64,000 bases of DNA from Pseudomonas rhizoryzae (GTDB lineage: Bacteria; Pseudomonadota; Gammaproteobacteria; Pseudomonadales; Pseudomonadaceae), in assembly GCF_005250615.1 (NCBI RefSeq), contig NZ_SULM01000002.1, forward strand, positions 310,001 through 374,000, written 5' to 3'. Position numbers and translations under genes: made by a program. Below the pieces are notes generated by a model. The model did no database searches and was not told where the DNA came from. It saw only the letters and a program-made list of their open reading frames with translations. Of this stretch, positions 9,367 through 21,424 are shown in pieces. The stretch's first letter is position 1; each line of letters opens with the position of its first letter.

Positions 9367-9370
<4 letters not shown>
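8696..9370 (-). CDS. ftsE: Cell division ATP-binding protein FtsE
   Basis: This is a 224-residue ABC ATPase with Walker A GHSGAGKST, signature LSTGQQQRVGIARA, Walker B LLLADEPTGNLD and switch histidine in IASHDHAL. It is the cytoplasmic partner of FtsX. The gene overlaps ftsY upstream (start 9370, ftsY stop from 9367) and ftsX downstream by four bases each, so ftsYEX is one tightly coupled operon. Confidence 0.96.
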
Positions 9371-10782
<1,412 letters not shown>

Positions 10783-10985
10783 GCAGGACTCTGTATCGAA
10801 CGGACGAGCCAACTGCGGGAGCTCCGCCAAGGCGGCGCTCGACCGTCAGGCATGGCCGTCGGGAAAAGGGATGCGTATCCTAGCAGCCTGCCGGGCGGAA
10901 GACCTCCCCGTCGGCGAAAAACGCGCGGCCGTCCCCAGGACGCCACCGCTTCGTCCCCAACCGCGTCCCAAGGCCTGCTCTCGCG

Positions 10986-12347
10986 ATGCCCGCCCCCCGC
11001 TCCCTGCGTGCCCCCCTGATCGGCCTGCTCTGCCTGTTTCCCGCCGTCGTCCTGGCCGAGGCCAGCCGGCAGAACACCGAGGAGTTCACCCTCGACAACG
11101 GCCTGAAGCTGGTGGTCCGTGAAGATCACCGGGCGCCGGTCGCCGTGGTGCAGCTCTGGTATCGCGTGGGTTCGAGTCAGGAGGCGCCGGGTGCCACCGG
11201 GCTCTCCCATGCCCTGGAGCACCTGATGTTCAAGGGCAGCCGCAAACTCGGCGCCGGTGAGGCCTCGCATCTCTTGCGCGACCTGGGTGCCGAGGAAAAC
11301 GCCTTCACCACCGACGACTACACCGTCTACTACCAGTTGCTGGCGCGCGACCGCCTACCGGTGGCCTTGGAACTGGAAGCCGATCGCATGGCCCATCTGC
11401 GCCTGGCGCCGGATGAGATCACCCGCGAACTGGAGGTGATCAAGGAAGAACGCCGGCTACGCACCGACGACAGGCCGGAGGCGCTGTCCTTCGAGCGCTT
11501 CAAGGCGGCGGCCTATCCCGCCAGCGGCTATCGCAACCCCACCATCGGCTGGCCCCAGGATCTGCAGCGCCTGAGTGCGGCAGAACTCCAGCGCTGGTAC
11601 CAGACCTGGTACGCCCCCAACAACGCCACCCTGGTGGTGGTGGGCGATGTCGCGCCCGAGGCGGTCAAGGCCGAGGTGCAGCGCTGGTTCGGCGCCATCC
11701 CGCGCAGTAACCTGCCCGCGTCCAAACGGCCGCTGGAGTTGCCCGCACCGGGTGAGCGCCGCCTGGCGCTGCAGGCCCGCGAAGTGCCCAGTCTGTTGAT
11801 GGGCTTCAACGTACCGGGCCTGGCTACTGCCGCGAGCCCCCGGGACGCCTACGCCCTGCAACTGCTCGCCGCCCTGCTCGGTGGTGGCGCGGGGGCGCGC
11901 CTGCCCAGTCGTCTCGAACGCGGCCAGGAACTGGCCACCAGCGTCCGCGCCGCCTACGGCGCCTATACCAATGGCGACAGCCTCTTCTTGCTCAGCGGCA
12001 TTCCCAACACCCAGCGCGGCAAGACCCTCGAACAACTGGAAGCGGCCTTCTGGGAGCAACTCGAGCTGCTCAAGCGCGAGGCGCCCAGCGCCGCGGAACT
12101 GGCCCGGGTGCGTGCCCTGCTGGTGGCCGGCCTGGTCTACGGCCGCGACTCCATCACCGCCCAGGCCAGCAGCATCGGTCAGTTGGAAAGCATCGGCCTC
12201 GGCTGGCGCCAGGGCGACCGGCTGCTCGACGAGCTGGGCAAGGTCACCCCGGACGACCTGCGCCGCGTGGCCCGCAGCTACTTCACTCGCGAGCGCCTGA
12301 CCCTGGCCCAGCTGCGGCCGGAACCCGCTGCGGAGGCCAGTCGATGA
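10986..12347 (+). CDS. Secreted M16-family zinc metallopeptidase (catalytic partner)
   Basis: This 453-residue protein has a signal peptide (hydrophobic about 8-23, cut near VLA-EAS). The inverted zinc motif HxxEH is present as H75-ALE-H79, and a candidate third ligand lies in ELEVIKEERR near residue 155. The C-terminal M16 half is also present. It is probably a periplasmic peptidase acting with the next gene, whose start overlaps its stop by four bases. The pair corresponds to the neighbouring M16 genes beside ftsY in P. aeruginosa. The substrate is unknown. Confidence 0.88.
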   Translation: MPAPRSLRAPLIGLLCLFPAVVLAEASRQNTEEFTLDNGLKLVVREDHRAPVAVVQLWYRVGSSQEAPGATGLSHALEHLMFKGSRKLGAGEASHLLRDLGAEENAFTTDDYTVYYQLLARDRLPVALELEADRMAHLRLAPDEITRELEVIKEERRLRTDDRPEALSFERFKAAAYPASGYRNPTIGWPQDLQRLSAAELQRWYQTWYAPNNATLVVVGDVAPEAVKAEVQRWFGAIPRSNLPASKRPLELPAPGERRLALQAREVPSLLMGFNVPGLATAASPRDAYALQLLAALLGGGAGARLPSRLERGQELATSVRAAYGAYTNGDSLFLLSGIPNTQRGKTLEQLEAAFWEQLELLKREAPSAAELARVRALLVAGLVYGRDSITAQASSIGQLESIGLGWRQGDRLLDELGKVTPDDLRRVARSYFTRERLTLAQLRPEPAAEASR

Positions 12348-13783
12348 AGCGCCTGCTCTGTCTCTCGCTGTGCCTGCTCGCCGGCTGCCAGTCCCCGTCG
12401 CCGGTCAATGAGCTGGCACGCGCCTATCCCGCCGTCGATAGCCTGAAAACACTCAAGAACGCGCCACCCCTGGGCCGCCAGCTGGACATCCAGCGCTGGC
12501 GCACCGCCGAGGGTGCCCAGGTGCTATTCGTGCCGGCGCCGGAATTGACGATGTTCGACGTGCGCCTGATCTTCGCCGCCGGCAGCAGCCAGGATGGCGC
12601 CACGCCGGGCCTGGCCATGCTGACCAACGGCCTGCTCAACGAAGGCACGCCGGGCCGCGATGCCGGTGCCATCGCCGACGGCTTCGAGCGCCTGGGCGCC
12701 GACTTCAGCAACGGCGCCTATCGCGACCAAGCGGTGGTGGGTCTGCGTACCCTCGCCGATCCGGCGATCAGCGAACCCGCCCTGGCCCTGCTCGCCGACG
12801 TGGTCGGCCGGCCCACCTTTCCTGGCGAAGCCATCCAGCGCATCCGCGACCAGTTGCTGACCCTGATCGCCGCCAGTCGGCGCGAACCGGCGAGCCTGGC
12901 CGGCGACGCCCTGCAGGAACGCCTGTATGGCCAGCATCCCTATGCCCACTCGCCGCGCGGTACGGCGGCCGGCCTGGCACGCATCGATGCCGCGACTCTC
13001 CAAGCCTTCCATGCTCGCGCCTATGCCGCCGGCAACGCGGTGATCGCCATCACCGGCGACCTGGATCGCGCCCGCGCCGAGCGCATCGCCGCCCAGTTGT
13101 CCCGCGCCCTGCCGCGCGGCCCGGCCCTGCCGCCATTGCCGGCGCCCACCCCCGCCGCACCGGAGCTCGTGCAGCTGGAGGTGCCGGCCCAGCAGACGCG
13201 CCTGCTGCTCGGCCAGCTCGGCATCACCCGCAGCGATCCCGACTACGCCGCGCTGTTCGTCGGCAACCAGATCCTCGGTGGCGGTGGCTTCGGCAGTCGC
13301 CTGATGACCGAATTGCGCGAGCGCCGCGGTCTCACCTATGGCGTCAGCTCGGGCTTCACCCCTATGCGCCAACCGGGCCCCTTCACCATCAGCCTGCAGA
13401 CCCGCGCCGAACTGGGCGACGCCACCCTTGCGCTGGTGCGCGAACTGCTGCGCGACTACCTGGCCCAGGGCCCCACCCAGGCCGAACTGGACCGCGCCAA
13501 GCGGCAGATCGAAGGCAGCTTCCCGCTGGCCAACGCCAGCAACGGCGCCATCGTCGCCCAACTGGGCAACATCGGCTTCTACGACCTGCCCAGCAGCTAC
13601 CTGGACGACTTCCTCCAGCAGGTCCGCAGCCTGACGGTCGACCAGGTCCACAGCGCCTTGCAGCGCCACCTGGACCCGGCGACATTCGTCGTGGTCAGCG
13701 CCGGCCCGCGGGTCGCCCAGCAGCCGCTGCCGCCACCTCGCCCTCTTTCCACCCTGCCGCCCCGCGGCATTCCGGAGCACTAG
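12344..13783 (+). CDS. M16-family lipoprotein, non-catalytic partner
   Basis: This 479-residue protein has a lipoprotein signal (MKRLLCLSLCLLAGCQS, lipobox LAGC). Both M16 halves are recognisable, but the HxxEH site is lost: the equivalent segment reads GLLNEGTPGRDAG. The family's R/Y substrate pair is kept in the C-terminal half (RGLTYGVSSGF). Such degenerate partners combine with an active M16 subunit, here the product of the preceding overlapping gene. It is probably anchored in the outer or inner membrane facing the periplasm. Confidence 0.85.
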   Translation: MKRLLCLSLCLLAGCQSPSPVNELARAYPAVDSLKTLKNAPPLGRQLDIQRWRTAEGAQVLFVPAPELTMFDVRLIFAAGSSQDGATPGLAMLTNGLLNEGTPGRDAGAIADGFERLGADFSNGAYRDQAVVGLRTLADPAISEPALALLADVVGRPTFPGEAIQRIRDQLLTLIAASRREPASLAGDALQERLYGQHPYAHSPRGTAAGLARIDAATLQAFHARAYAAGNAVIAITGDLDRARAERIAAQLSRALPRGPALPPLPAPTPAAPELVQLEVPAQQTRLLLGQLGITRSDPDYAALFVGNQILGGGGFGSRLMTELRERRGLTYGVSSGFTPMRQPGPFTISLQTRAELGDATLALVRELLRDYLAQGPTQAELDRAKRQIEGSFPLANASNGAIVAQLGNIGFYDLPSSYLDDFLQQVRSLTVDQVHSALQRHLDPATFVVVSAGPRVAQQPLPPPRPLSTLPPRGIPEH

Positions 13784-13784
13784 C

Positions 13785-14354
13785 ATGGCCCAGAAGACCG
13801 CCAACCAATTGCGCATCATCGGTGGCGACTGGCGCAGCCGGCGCTTCGTCTTTCCCGATGCCCTGGGTCTGAGGCCCACACCGGACCGGGTCCGCGAGAC
13901 CCTGTTCAACTGGCTAGCCCCCGTCACCCCCGGCGCCCGGGTGCTCGATCCCTTCGCCGGCAGTGGCGCCCTGTTGCTGGAAGCCCTCTCGCGCGGCGCC
14001 AGCCAGGCGCTAGCCTTCGACCTCAACGCCCAGGCGGGCAATGCCTTGCGTAGCCATTTGCAGGCGCTCGACTGCACCCGCGCAGAGGTGCGCCAGACCG
14101 ATGCCCTGCAGGCCCTGGCCAAGCCGATCGAGGCGACCTTCGACCTGGTCTTTCTCGACCCGCCCTTCGGCAAGGCGCTGCTGGAGCCGGCCTGCCAGGC
14201 GCTGGAAGACCATGGCTGGCTGGCCGCGGACGCCTGGATCTACACCGAGAGCGAAACCCAGCCCTCGCGCCTGGCCCTGCCGGCGACCTGGCACCTGCAC
14301 CGCGAGAAGAAGACCGGCAACGTCCACTACGCCCTCTGGCACCGCCAGGCGTGA
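13785..14354 (+). CDS. rsmD: 16S rRNA (guanine(966)-N2)-methyltransferase RsmD
   Basis: The product is 189 residues. RsmD methylates G966 of 16S rRNA. Motifs are RIIGGDWRSRR and the LRPTPDRVRETLFNWL substrate block near the N-terminus. The SAM-binding loop is VLDPFAGSGALLLEALSRGA, and FDLVFLDPPFGK is the catalytic (D/N)PPY/F motif. It starts one base after the M16 gene stop, and its stop overlaps the GTG start of the next gene. Confidence 0.95.
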   Translation: MAQKTANQLRIIGGDWRSRRFVFPDALGLRPTPDRVRETLFNWLAPVTPGARVLDPFAGSGALLLEALSRGASQALAFDLNAQAGNALRSHLQALDCTRAEVRQTDALQALAKPIEATFDLVFLDPPFGKALLEPACQALEDHGWLAADAWIYTESETQPSRLALPATWHLHREKKTGNVHYALWHRQA

Positions 14355-15355
14355 CCAGCGCCCCCTTCAAGCCGGCACGCTGGCTGCCCGGCCCGCACCT
14401 GCAGACCCTCTGGGGTTCGCTGTGGCGCCGGCTGCCCCCCATCACCCGCCCGCGGGAACGGCTGTGGCTGGAGGATGGCGACTTCCTCGATCTCGACTGG
14501 TACCACGCCGAGGACCCGCGGGCGCCCCTGGTGCTGATCGCCCACGGCCTCACCGGCAGCTCCGGTTCGCACTATGTGCTCGGCCTGCAATTCGCCCTCG
14601 CCGCCCGCGGCTGGGCCAGTGTCGGTCTCAACTGGCGCGGCTGCTCCGGTGAGCCCAACCGCCTACCGCGCGGCTATCACTCCGGCGTCAGTGACGACCT
14701 GGCCGCGGTGGTCCGCCATCTGCAGGCCAGTCGCCCGGAGGCCCCGCTGTTCGCCGTGGGCTTTTCCCTGGGCGGCAACGTGCTGCTCAAGTACCTGGGC
14801 GAGCGCGGCGCGGACTGCGGCCTAAGTGCCGCGGCGGCGGTTTCGGTGCCCTTTCGTCTGGATCTCTGCGCCGATCGTATCGGCATCGGCTTCTCGCGTA
14901 TCTACCAGCGGCACTTCATCCGCGAACTGGCGCGCTACGTGCGCGACAAGCAGGCGCTGTTCGACCGCGAGCGGCATCCCGAGCAGCACGAGATTCTCGC
15001 GCGCCTGGGCCCGCCGCTAGGCCTCAAGACCTTCTGGGACTTCGACGACAGATACACCGCGCCGCTGCACGGCTTTCGCGATGCCCGCGACTATTACCGC
15101 CAGGCCTCCAGCCGCTACTACCTGGGCGCCATCCGTATCCCCACCCTGCTGATCCAGGCCGAAGACGATCCCTTCATCGGCCCGGACGCCCTGCCGACGC
15201 GGGCCGAACTGGCCCCCGGGACCCTCTTCGAGCGCCTGCCCCATGGCGGCCACGTCGGCTTCGTCGGTGGCGCCTTCCGCAACCCGGACTACTACCTGGA
15301 GCGGCGCATCCCCGACTGGCTGGTCAGCCAGCTGCCGCCGCCATCCGGCCGATAA
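14351..15355 (+). CDS. YheT-like alpha/beta hydrolase
   Basis: This 334-residue protein starts at GTG 14351, which overlaps the rsmD stop (GTGA). The fold is the AB-hydrolase UPF0017/YheT type: LIAHGLTGSSGSHY (oxyanion region), nucleophile elbow GFSLGGN, acid in IQAEDDPFIG and histidine in LPHGGHVGFVGG. It is probably a cytoplasmic carboxylesterase; the substrate is not known. Confidence 0.88.
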   Translation: MTSAPFKPARWLPGPHLQTLWGSLWRRLPPITRPRERLWLEDGDFLDLDWYHAEDPRAPLVLIAHGLTGSSGSHYVLGLQFALAARGWASVGLNWRGCSGEPNRLPRGYHSGVSDDLAAVVRHLQASRPEAPLFAVGFSLGGNVLLKYLGERGADCGLSAAAAVSVPFRLDLCADRIGIGFSRIYQRHFIRELARYVRDKQALFDRERHPEQHEILARLGPPLGLKTFWDFDDRYTAPLHGFRDARDYYRQASSRYYLGAIRIPTLLIQAEDDPFIGPDALPTRAELAPGTLFERLPHGGHVGFVGGAFRNPDYYLERRIPDWLVSQLPPPSGR

Positions 15356-15433
15356 ACGCCCAGGGGTCGGCGATCCTGGCCGTGCTCGCCTTGGCCTCTC
15401 CCCGCCCCTGAGCTACCATCCAAGCCCCAATAG

Positions 15434-15940
<507 letters not shown>

Positions 15941-16006
15941 TTAACCCCAAGGACTGTCGGGTGCAGCGGGCGCGCGGATGGGGCAAAATGCGCGCCTGAC
16001 TTTTGA

Positions 16007-16291
<285 letters not shown>

Positions 16292-16307
16292 TACCCAGCC
16301 TCACGTC

Positions 16308-16667
16308 CTAGTCGTTGGTACGGCCGTAGCCGCTTTGGGTGCAACCCAGGCAGCGCACGAAGGCCGCCTTGCCCGGCTCGACCACCAGCGCCTTGCCGGC
16401 CTTGCCGATATTGCCGCCCGCCGCGGTGAACGGCAGGCTCACCACGAAGGCACCCGCCCCTATTACCGTGGCGGCGATTAGCAGCGGGCGCGCGATCAAC
16501 AGATCGCCGATCATGGAAAAGGCCTCTGGTGCCTGGGCTTCACCGAACGCCTGGTCGGCGGTCTGATACTCGGTGACTTCCCCCTGAGCCTGCTGCGCCT
16601 GCGCCGGCAAGACCTGGAAGGTCAGCGCCAGGGCCAGCACGGCCGCCAGGCTACGGAACGGATTCAT
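16308..16667 (-). CDS. Small exported or membrane protein, function unknown
   Basis: This is a 119-residue protein from ATG 16665-16667 (MNPFRS). The frame extends upstream, but this start gives a clean signal peptide cut after AQA (about residue 24). A polar Gln/Glu-rich stretch is followed by a hydrophobic segment (about residues 58-82) and a C-terminal RCLGC cysteine pair. Similar small proteins in pseudomonads are sometimes loosely labelled multidrug transporter, which the sequence does not support. It faces the ferredoxin gene convergently. Confidence 0.7.
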   Translation of the reverse strand: MNPFRSLAAVLALALTFQVLPAQAQQAQGEVTEYQTADQAFGEAQAPEAFSMIGDLLIARPLLIAATVIGAGAFVVSLPFTAAGGNIGKAGKALVVEPGKAAFVRCLGCTQSGYGRTND

Positions 16668-16755
16668 ACGGCTGATCCCTTGCGCGATGGTTGTAGTGGT
16701 GATCCCTGAACTATAACAGGCCGCCCGCACTTGTCATGCGGGCGGCCCCCAGACG

Positions 16756-17568
16756 TCATTCGGCGCGGACGACCGGCTGCGGCGCACGACGATAGGCGTA
16801 GACCATCAGCGCCACACCGCCTACCACCATGGGTACGCAAAGCACCTGGCCCATGGTCAGCCAACCCCAGGCCAGATAACCGAGCTGGGCATCGGGCACC
16901 CGGACGAACTCCACCAGGAAGCGGAAGATGCCGTAGCAGAGCACGAACAGGCCGGACACGGCCATGGTCGGCCGCGGCTTGCGCGAGTAGAGCCAGAGGA
17001 TGACGAACAGTGCCACCCCTTCCAGGGCGAACTGATAAAGCTGCGAGGGATGGCGCGGCAGCTGGGCCGGATCGCTGTAGGGCGGGAAGATCATGGCCCA
17101 GGGCAAATCGGTGGGCTTGCCCCAGAGTTCGGCGTTGATGAAGTTACCGATACGCCCCGCACCGAGGCCGATGGGTACCAGCGGCGCGATGAAGTCCATC
17201 AGCTCGAAGAAGCCCTTGTTGTGGCGCTTGCCGAACCACCAGACCGCCAGGATCACCCCGAGCAAGCCGCCGTGGAAGGACATGCCGCCCTTCCAGACCT
17301 CGAAGATCAACGTCGGATTGGCGATGTACTCCTCCAGGTTATAGAACAGCACATAGCCTAGCCGTCCCCCGGCGATGACCCCCAGCGCCACCCAGAACAC
17401 CAGATCGGAAAGGATCTCGCTGGTCCAACGCGGATCGAAGCGATTCAACCGGCGCTTGGCCAGCCACCAGGCGCCACCGATCCCCACCAGGTACATGAGG
17501 CCGTACCAGTGGATCTTCAGCGGGCCCAGTGACAGGGCCACTGGGTCTATTTGCGGATACGGCAGCAT
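16756..17568 (-). CDS. lgt: Prolipoprotein diacylglyceryl transferase Lgt
   Basis: The product is 270 residues with about seven membrane segments. Lgt transfers diacylglycerol from phosphatidylglycerol to the lipobox cysteine of prolipoproteins at the inner membrane. The family signature [13 protein letters not shown] is present, as are [11 protein letters not shown] near the N-terminus and [11 protein letters not shown]. The TSUP gene lies 19 bases upstream on the same strand. Confidence 0.96.
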   Translation of the reverse strand: MLPYPQIDPVALSLGPLKIHWYGLMYLVGIGGAWWLAKRRLNRFDPRWTSEILSDLVFWVALGVIAGGRLGYVLFYNLEEYIANPTLIFEVWKGGMSFHGGLLGVILAVWWFGKRHNKGFFELMDFIAPLVPIGLGAGRIGNFINAELWGKPTDLPWAMIFPPYSDPAQLPRHPSQLYQFALEGVALFVILWLYSRKPRPTMAVSGLFVLCYGIFRFLVEFVRVPDAQLGYLAWGWLTMGQVLCVPMVVGGVALMVYAYRRAPQPVVRAE

Positions 17569-17587
17569 GGTGCCTCCTTGAAGAGGG

Positions 17588-18391
17588 TCAGAGTAAGAAG
17601 TTGAGCCCGACGCCGAACAGCAGCAGGGCGAACAGCCGCTTGAGCAGCCGGGGCGACAGGCGATGGGCCAGCCAGACGCCGAGGGGGGCGAAAAAGGTAC
17701 TGGTCAGGGCGATGCCCAGCAGCGCTGGCAGATAGACGTAGCCCAGACTCCAGGCCGGTAGACCGGGCTCCTGCCAGCCGACGATGATGAACGACAGTGC
17801 GCCGGAAACCGCGATGGGCAGGCCACAGGCCGCCGAGGTAGCCACCGCCTGCTGCATCGGCACGCTGCGCCAGACCAGGAAGGGCACGGTGAGCGAGCCG
17901 CCGCCGATACCGAAAATGGCCGAAGCCCAGCCGATCACCACGCCCGCCATGCTCAGCGTTGGCTTGCCCGGCTCCTGGGTCTGGGCCTTGGGCCGCAGCT
18001 CCAGCGCCATCTGGATGGCGATCAGGATGGCGAAGGTGCCGATGATCTTCTGTAGCAGCGGACCGTGGATGGCCGCCGCGGTCACCGCGCCCAGGGCACT
18101 GCCGAAGACGATACCCAGCGCCATCCAGAGGAACAGCCGCCAGCGCACGGCGCCGCGGCGGTGATGGGCCCAGACCGAATTGAGCGAGGTGAAGACGATG
18201 GTGGCCAACGACGTACCCACCGCCAGATGGGTGAGAATGTCCGGATCGAGCCCCTTGGCGGTGAAGCTGTAGACCAACGCCGGCACGATGATCAGGCCAC
18301 CACCGACGCCGAACAGACCGGCCAATACCCCGGCGCAGGCGCCGAGAACCAGGAAGAGCAAGAGATCCAAAAGGGAAACCCCAGCGGGCAA
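17588..18391 (-). CDS. TSUP/TauE-SafE family membrane permease
   Basis: The product is 267 residues with about eight hydrophobic segments. The family motif [13 protein letters not shown] lies near the N-terminus and is mirrored by [13 protein letters not shown] in the second half. This family exports or imports sulfonate- or sulfite-type anions; the substrate is not known. The start is uncertain: TTG 18389-18391 gives [12 protein letters not shown], while TTG at 18370 gives [10 protein letters not shown], closer to relatives. It is the last core gene before the AT-rich island. Confidence 0.85.
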   Translation of the reverse strand: MPAGVSLLDLLLFLVLGACAGVLAGLFGVGGGLIIVPALVYSFTAKGLDPDILTHLAVGTSLATIVFTSLNSVWAHHRRGAVRWRLFLWMALGIVFGSALGAVTAAAIHGPLLQKIIGTFAILIAIQMALELRPKAQTQEPGKPTLSMAGVVIGWASAIFGIGGGSLTVPFLVWRSVPMQQAVATSAACGLPIAVSGALSFIIVGWQEPGLPAWSLGYVYLPALLGIALTSTFFAPLGVWLAHRLSPRLLKRLFALLLFGVGLNFLL

Positions 18392-18809
18392 AACGGCATG
18401 TTAACCAAAACAGGCGTCTTGCGGCAGTGCTCAGCTAACCTTCATTCCTTTTTACTCGACCATAATGCCAAAAGGATTCGCAACTTCACCCGGCTAGCGT
18501 GAGGAAAATCCAGACGCCTCGAGTCTTGGCTAATAGTCTAAGAACACTTAAAAGGAATAGCCAATCTGCGGTGAGTCAGGATACGTCATCCAAGATTTTT
18601 ACTTCGAGAACAGTCATAATCCACGAGCAGCTGAATTATCAGACAAGTTTGCGCGCCTAGAGAAAAGGATAACGAGAAGATACGAAACAAATAAAAGCCA
18701 ACTATTTTAAATACCAAAACAACCAAGCGAACACCGTTAAAAGCTTATTAAATATAGTACGCCAACATGAAAAAAAGCAAAACCCAACTAAAAATCAAGA
18801 GCAGGCTGT
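18392..18809. other. Gene-free left edge of the AT-rich island
   Basis: Base composition drops sharply from about 18,420 onward. I see no convincing open frame, tRNA or attachment-site repeat in this stretch. It lies between the start of the TSUP gene and the end of the coupling-protein gene and marks the left boundary of inserted DNA. Confidence 0.6.
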
Positions 18810-20624
18810 TTATAGTGTCCGATCAGTATTTTCGGGAGGCATTATCTTAGCCCTAGCCAAAAAGACAGGATCTTGAAAATAAAGTAATTGTTTCCCATAA
18901 AATGCTGGAAAGCCCGAACAGTAGATTACCATGTCCCCAGACTTTTGAATGTTACCATGACTATCCTTGCGCGGACCTGGCATACGCAATGCCTCGTCCA
19001 CAGTAAGAAGAGGACGCTGAATTTCCTGTAATGTCCTCGAAACATGACCCAGCAAGGCACTGGACCGCTTGCCACTGGTAGTAACTTGCTCTTTCACCAC
19101 AGTAGTCTGCCCTGTTAATTTTGACAGATGCTCTGCGGTTTCCACACGATTCGGTGGAAACGCATTTTGGATATGGCAATTGGAAGTTATACTTTCTTCC
19201 TTACCATAAAATTCGTGCAATTGCGACAAGTCCTGAATAACCAGGTGACATTTTATTCCGTAACCTGCAATGAAAGCCAGAGACTCCTGCATGATATCGA
19301 GCTTTCCGAGACTTGGAAACTCGTCAAGCATCATTAGAAGCCTATGTTTGTAGTGAGCTTTAGGTCGACCTTCCTCGAACTCCATTTTTCCAGCCGATAA
19401 CCTGACAATCATATTTATCAAAATACGCACCAACGGGCGAAGCCGCGTTTTATCATTGGGCTGCGTGATAATGTAAAGACTTAATGGATCATCATGATTC
19501 ATTAGATCGCGGATTCTGAATTCCGAACGACTAACATTGCGCGCCACGATCGGATCGCGAAATAGTGACAAATACGACTTCGCCGTTGACAATACTGAAC
19601 CGGCCTCCTCAGCGGGCCGATCAAGCATATCACGGGCAGTAGAGCCTACAAGCGGGTGGTTTTCTCCATTGAAATGCCCATAGTGCATCATTTCTTGCCA
19701 AAGATCAGCAATTGGCCGCGATGGATCCGCTAACATTGAATCCAAAGCCGGCAAACTTGCTACCTGCCCCTCATCCAAAGAGCGATAACAAAGGTGCAAA
19801 ATACATCCCACCAACATAGCTTGCGAGGTCTTTTGCCAATGATCGTTTAGGCCCTTACCGTCCGGATCCACGATCAAAGTTGCCAAGTTCTGAACATCAC
19901 CTACTTCGTATTCGGTTTCTAAGCGTATTTCCTCCAGAGGATTCCAGCCTACGCAACCACTCGCCGTAGCTGGCTCAAAACGAAGAACTCTATTACCCGC
20001 ATGACGCTGTCTCCAACCTGCTGTCAAAGCCCATAGTTCGCCTTTGAGATCAGTGATGACTGCACTATGTCTCCATGAGAGTAATGTAGGTATAACTAAT
20101 CCTACACCCTTACCACTTCGCGTTGGTGCAAAAGTCAAAATATGCTCAGGCCCATTGTGACGTAAATAGCGCAGCTTATTACGTTTATCTAGCCACCCCC
20201 CCACATAAACACCTTCATCAGCAAACAAACCAGCTTCTTCAATATCTTTACGTTCCCCCCATCGAGCAGAGCCATGCAAAAACTGATTTGCAGTGGAACT
20301 GTTACGCTGAATTCGCCGCGCAATCATCAATCCCAGCATGCCGCTGGCAGTAACCAGCACACCCAAAGCACCCGCCTTAATTAGAGAACCACTATAACTA
20401 CCAGACCATCTTTCAGCCCATACTAATATTGCCCAAGGAGCATAGATGCCATTGATATTTTCACCGAGAGCCGGATGATATTCATAAAGGTATGCGAAGT
20501 ACTGTGTAGCAACAATCAAACCCAAAACCAAGATAAAAGCGCTCAAAAAAAACGTCATGCTGACTTGCAAAAAAACACTACGGCCCTTTTTATTTCGCGA
20601 ACCACCAAAATGATCATACTCCAT
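18810..20624 (-). CDS. TraG/VirD4-type T4SS coupling protein (lone copy)
   Basis: The product is 604 residues from ATG 20622-20624 (MEYDHFGG), with AGGAAAA upstream. An ATG 81 bases earlier lacks a ribosome site. Two N-terminal membrane segments (about 18-45 and 85-105) are followed by a hexameric ATPase core with Walker A APTRSGKG (about 166-173), Walker B MMLDEFPSLGK (434 on) and the conserved TraG block NRVETAEHLSKLTGQTTVV. The C-terminus (SGDMVIYCSGFPAFYGK) is complete. Such proteins bring DNA or protein substrates to a type IV secretion channel. No other channel gene or relaxase lies in the window, so it must be an orphan, a remnant, or partner of a distant system. Its base composition is AT-rich like the rest of the island. 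Confidence 0.88.
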   Translation of the reverse strand: MEYDHFGGSRNKKGRSVFLQVSMTFFLSAFILVLGLIVATQYFAYLYEYHPALGENINGIYAPWAILVWAERWSGSYSGSLIKAGALGVLVTASGMLGLMIARRIQRNSSTANQFLHGSARWGERKDIEEAGLFADEGVYVGGWLDKRNKLRYLRHNGPEHILTFAPTRSGKGVGLVIPTLLSWRHSAVITDLKGELWALTAGWRQRHAGNRVLRFEPATASGCVGWNPLEEIRLETEYEVGDVQNLATLIVDPDGKGLNDHWQKTSQAMLVGCILHLCYRSLDEGQVASLPALDSMLADPSRPIADLWQEMMHYGHFNGENHPLVGSTARDMLDRPAEEAGSVLSTAKSYLSLFRDPIVARNVSRSEFRIRDLMNHDDPLSLYIITQPNDKTRLRPLVRILINMIVRLSAGKMEFEEGRPKAHYKHRLLMMLDEFPSLGKLDIMQESLAFIAGYGIKCHLVIQDLSQLHEFYGKEESITSNCHIQNAFPPNRVETAEHLSKLTGQTTVVKEQVTTSGKRSSALLGHVSRTLQEIQRPLLTVDEALRMPGPRKDSHGNIQKSGDMVIYCSGFPAFYGKQLLYFQDPVFLARAKIMPPENTDRTL

Positions 20625-20840
20625 AAAAATTTTCCTACTGCAGACATTTAGAACACAGAAGCATAATGTACCTAAGAAAAAGCTTGTCAAATAGCAAAAT
20701 ACCAAAAACCAAGCACAGACTAAACTTTAAGCATAATTATTCACCATTATACCAATGTTGCATCACATATTTTAGATCTCCTTTGATGACTCTCATTACC
20801 TCAAGCACAAAGAAAAAGACTGATAACATAAAGCCAAGCA

Positions 20841-20886
20841 CTCAAAGCCTCAAAGCCTCAAAGCCTCAAAGCCTCAAAGCCTCAAA
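20841..20886. repeat. Tandem repeat of CTCAAAGC (5.75 copies)
   Basis: Five perfect copies of the 8-mer CTCAAAGC plus six bases of a sixth lie in AT-rich spacer upstream of the coupling-protein gene. With no spacers it is not a CRISPR. It could be a slippage locus or an iteron-like binding array. Confidence 0.9.
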
Positions 20887-21424
20887 TGAATTCCCAGCAC
20901 CCGCACAGACCGAGCGCAACCCAATAATAGACCAAGCCAAAAACGCAAATTCAAAACATGCAAGTTATGGAAAAATTAATAATACCTAACTTTTTATTAG
21001 TATTGGAGCATACACCACCACTCACCTAGGTTATCCATAAAATTACCCCCCCTAACAATCAAAACCACGCCCTTTGAAACATACGTCCAAACGAAGCATA
21101 AAACACCCTTTCACCAGAGACCAAAATATAAAAAACAAGTAAAACACCAGACACCGGCATCACCCGAACCAAATAAGCAAAAACGAAGCAACGCAATATT
21201 ATTATATCTTAACAATTGCATGTACGGAAAAACATAAGCACCTACCCAATACCCCCTATACCATTACACCCAAAAAATTAATTAGTATGCAGTTAACGTT
21301 AAAAACGTCAGGGGCTCTTATCCGGCATTCGGATATGAAACAAGATTACCCGAATAAAAAATACTCCAACAAAGCCCCTAAAAGTCTTTATTTTAATAAT
21401 GACCTTAACTGACCCACTACACTG

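Noticed and set aside
18392-18809. tRNA gene or att site at the left island edge
   Set aside because: I could not fold a cloverleaf or find a direct repeat shared with the right edge near 25,690-25,740.
20841-20886. Possible CRISPR array
   Set aside because: Units are only 8 bases with no spacers, and no cas genes are present.
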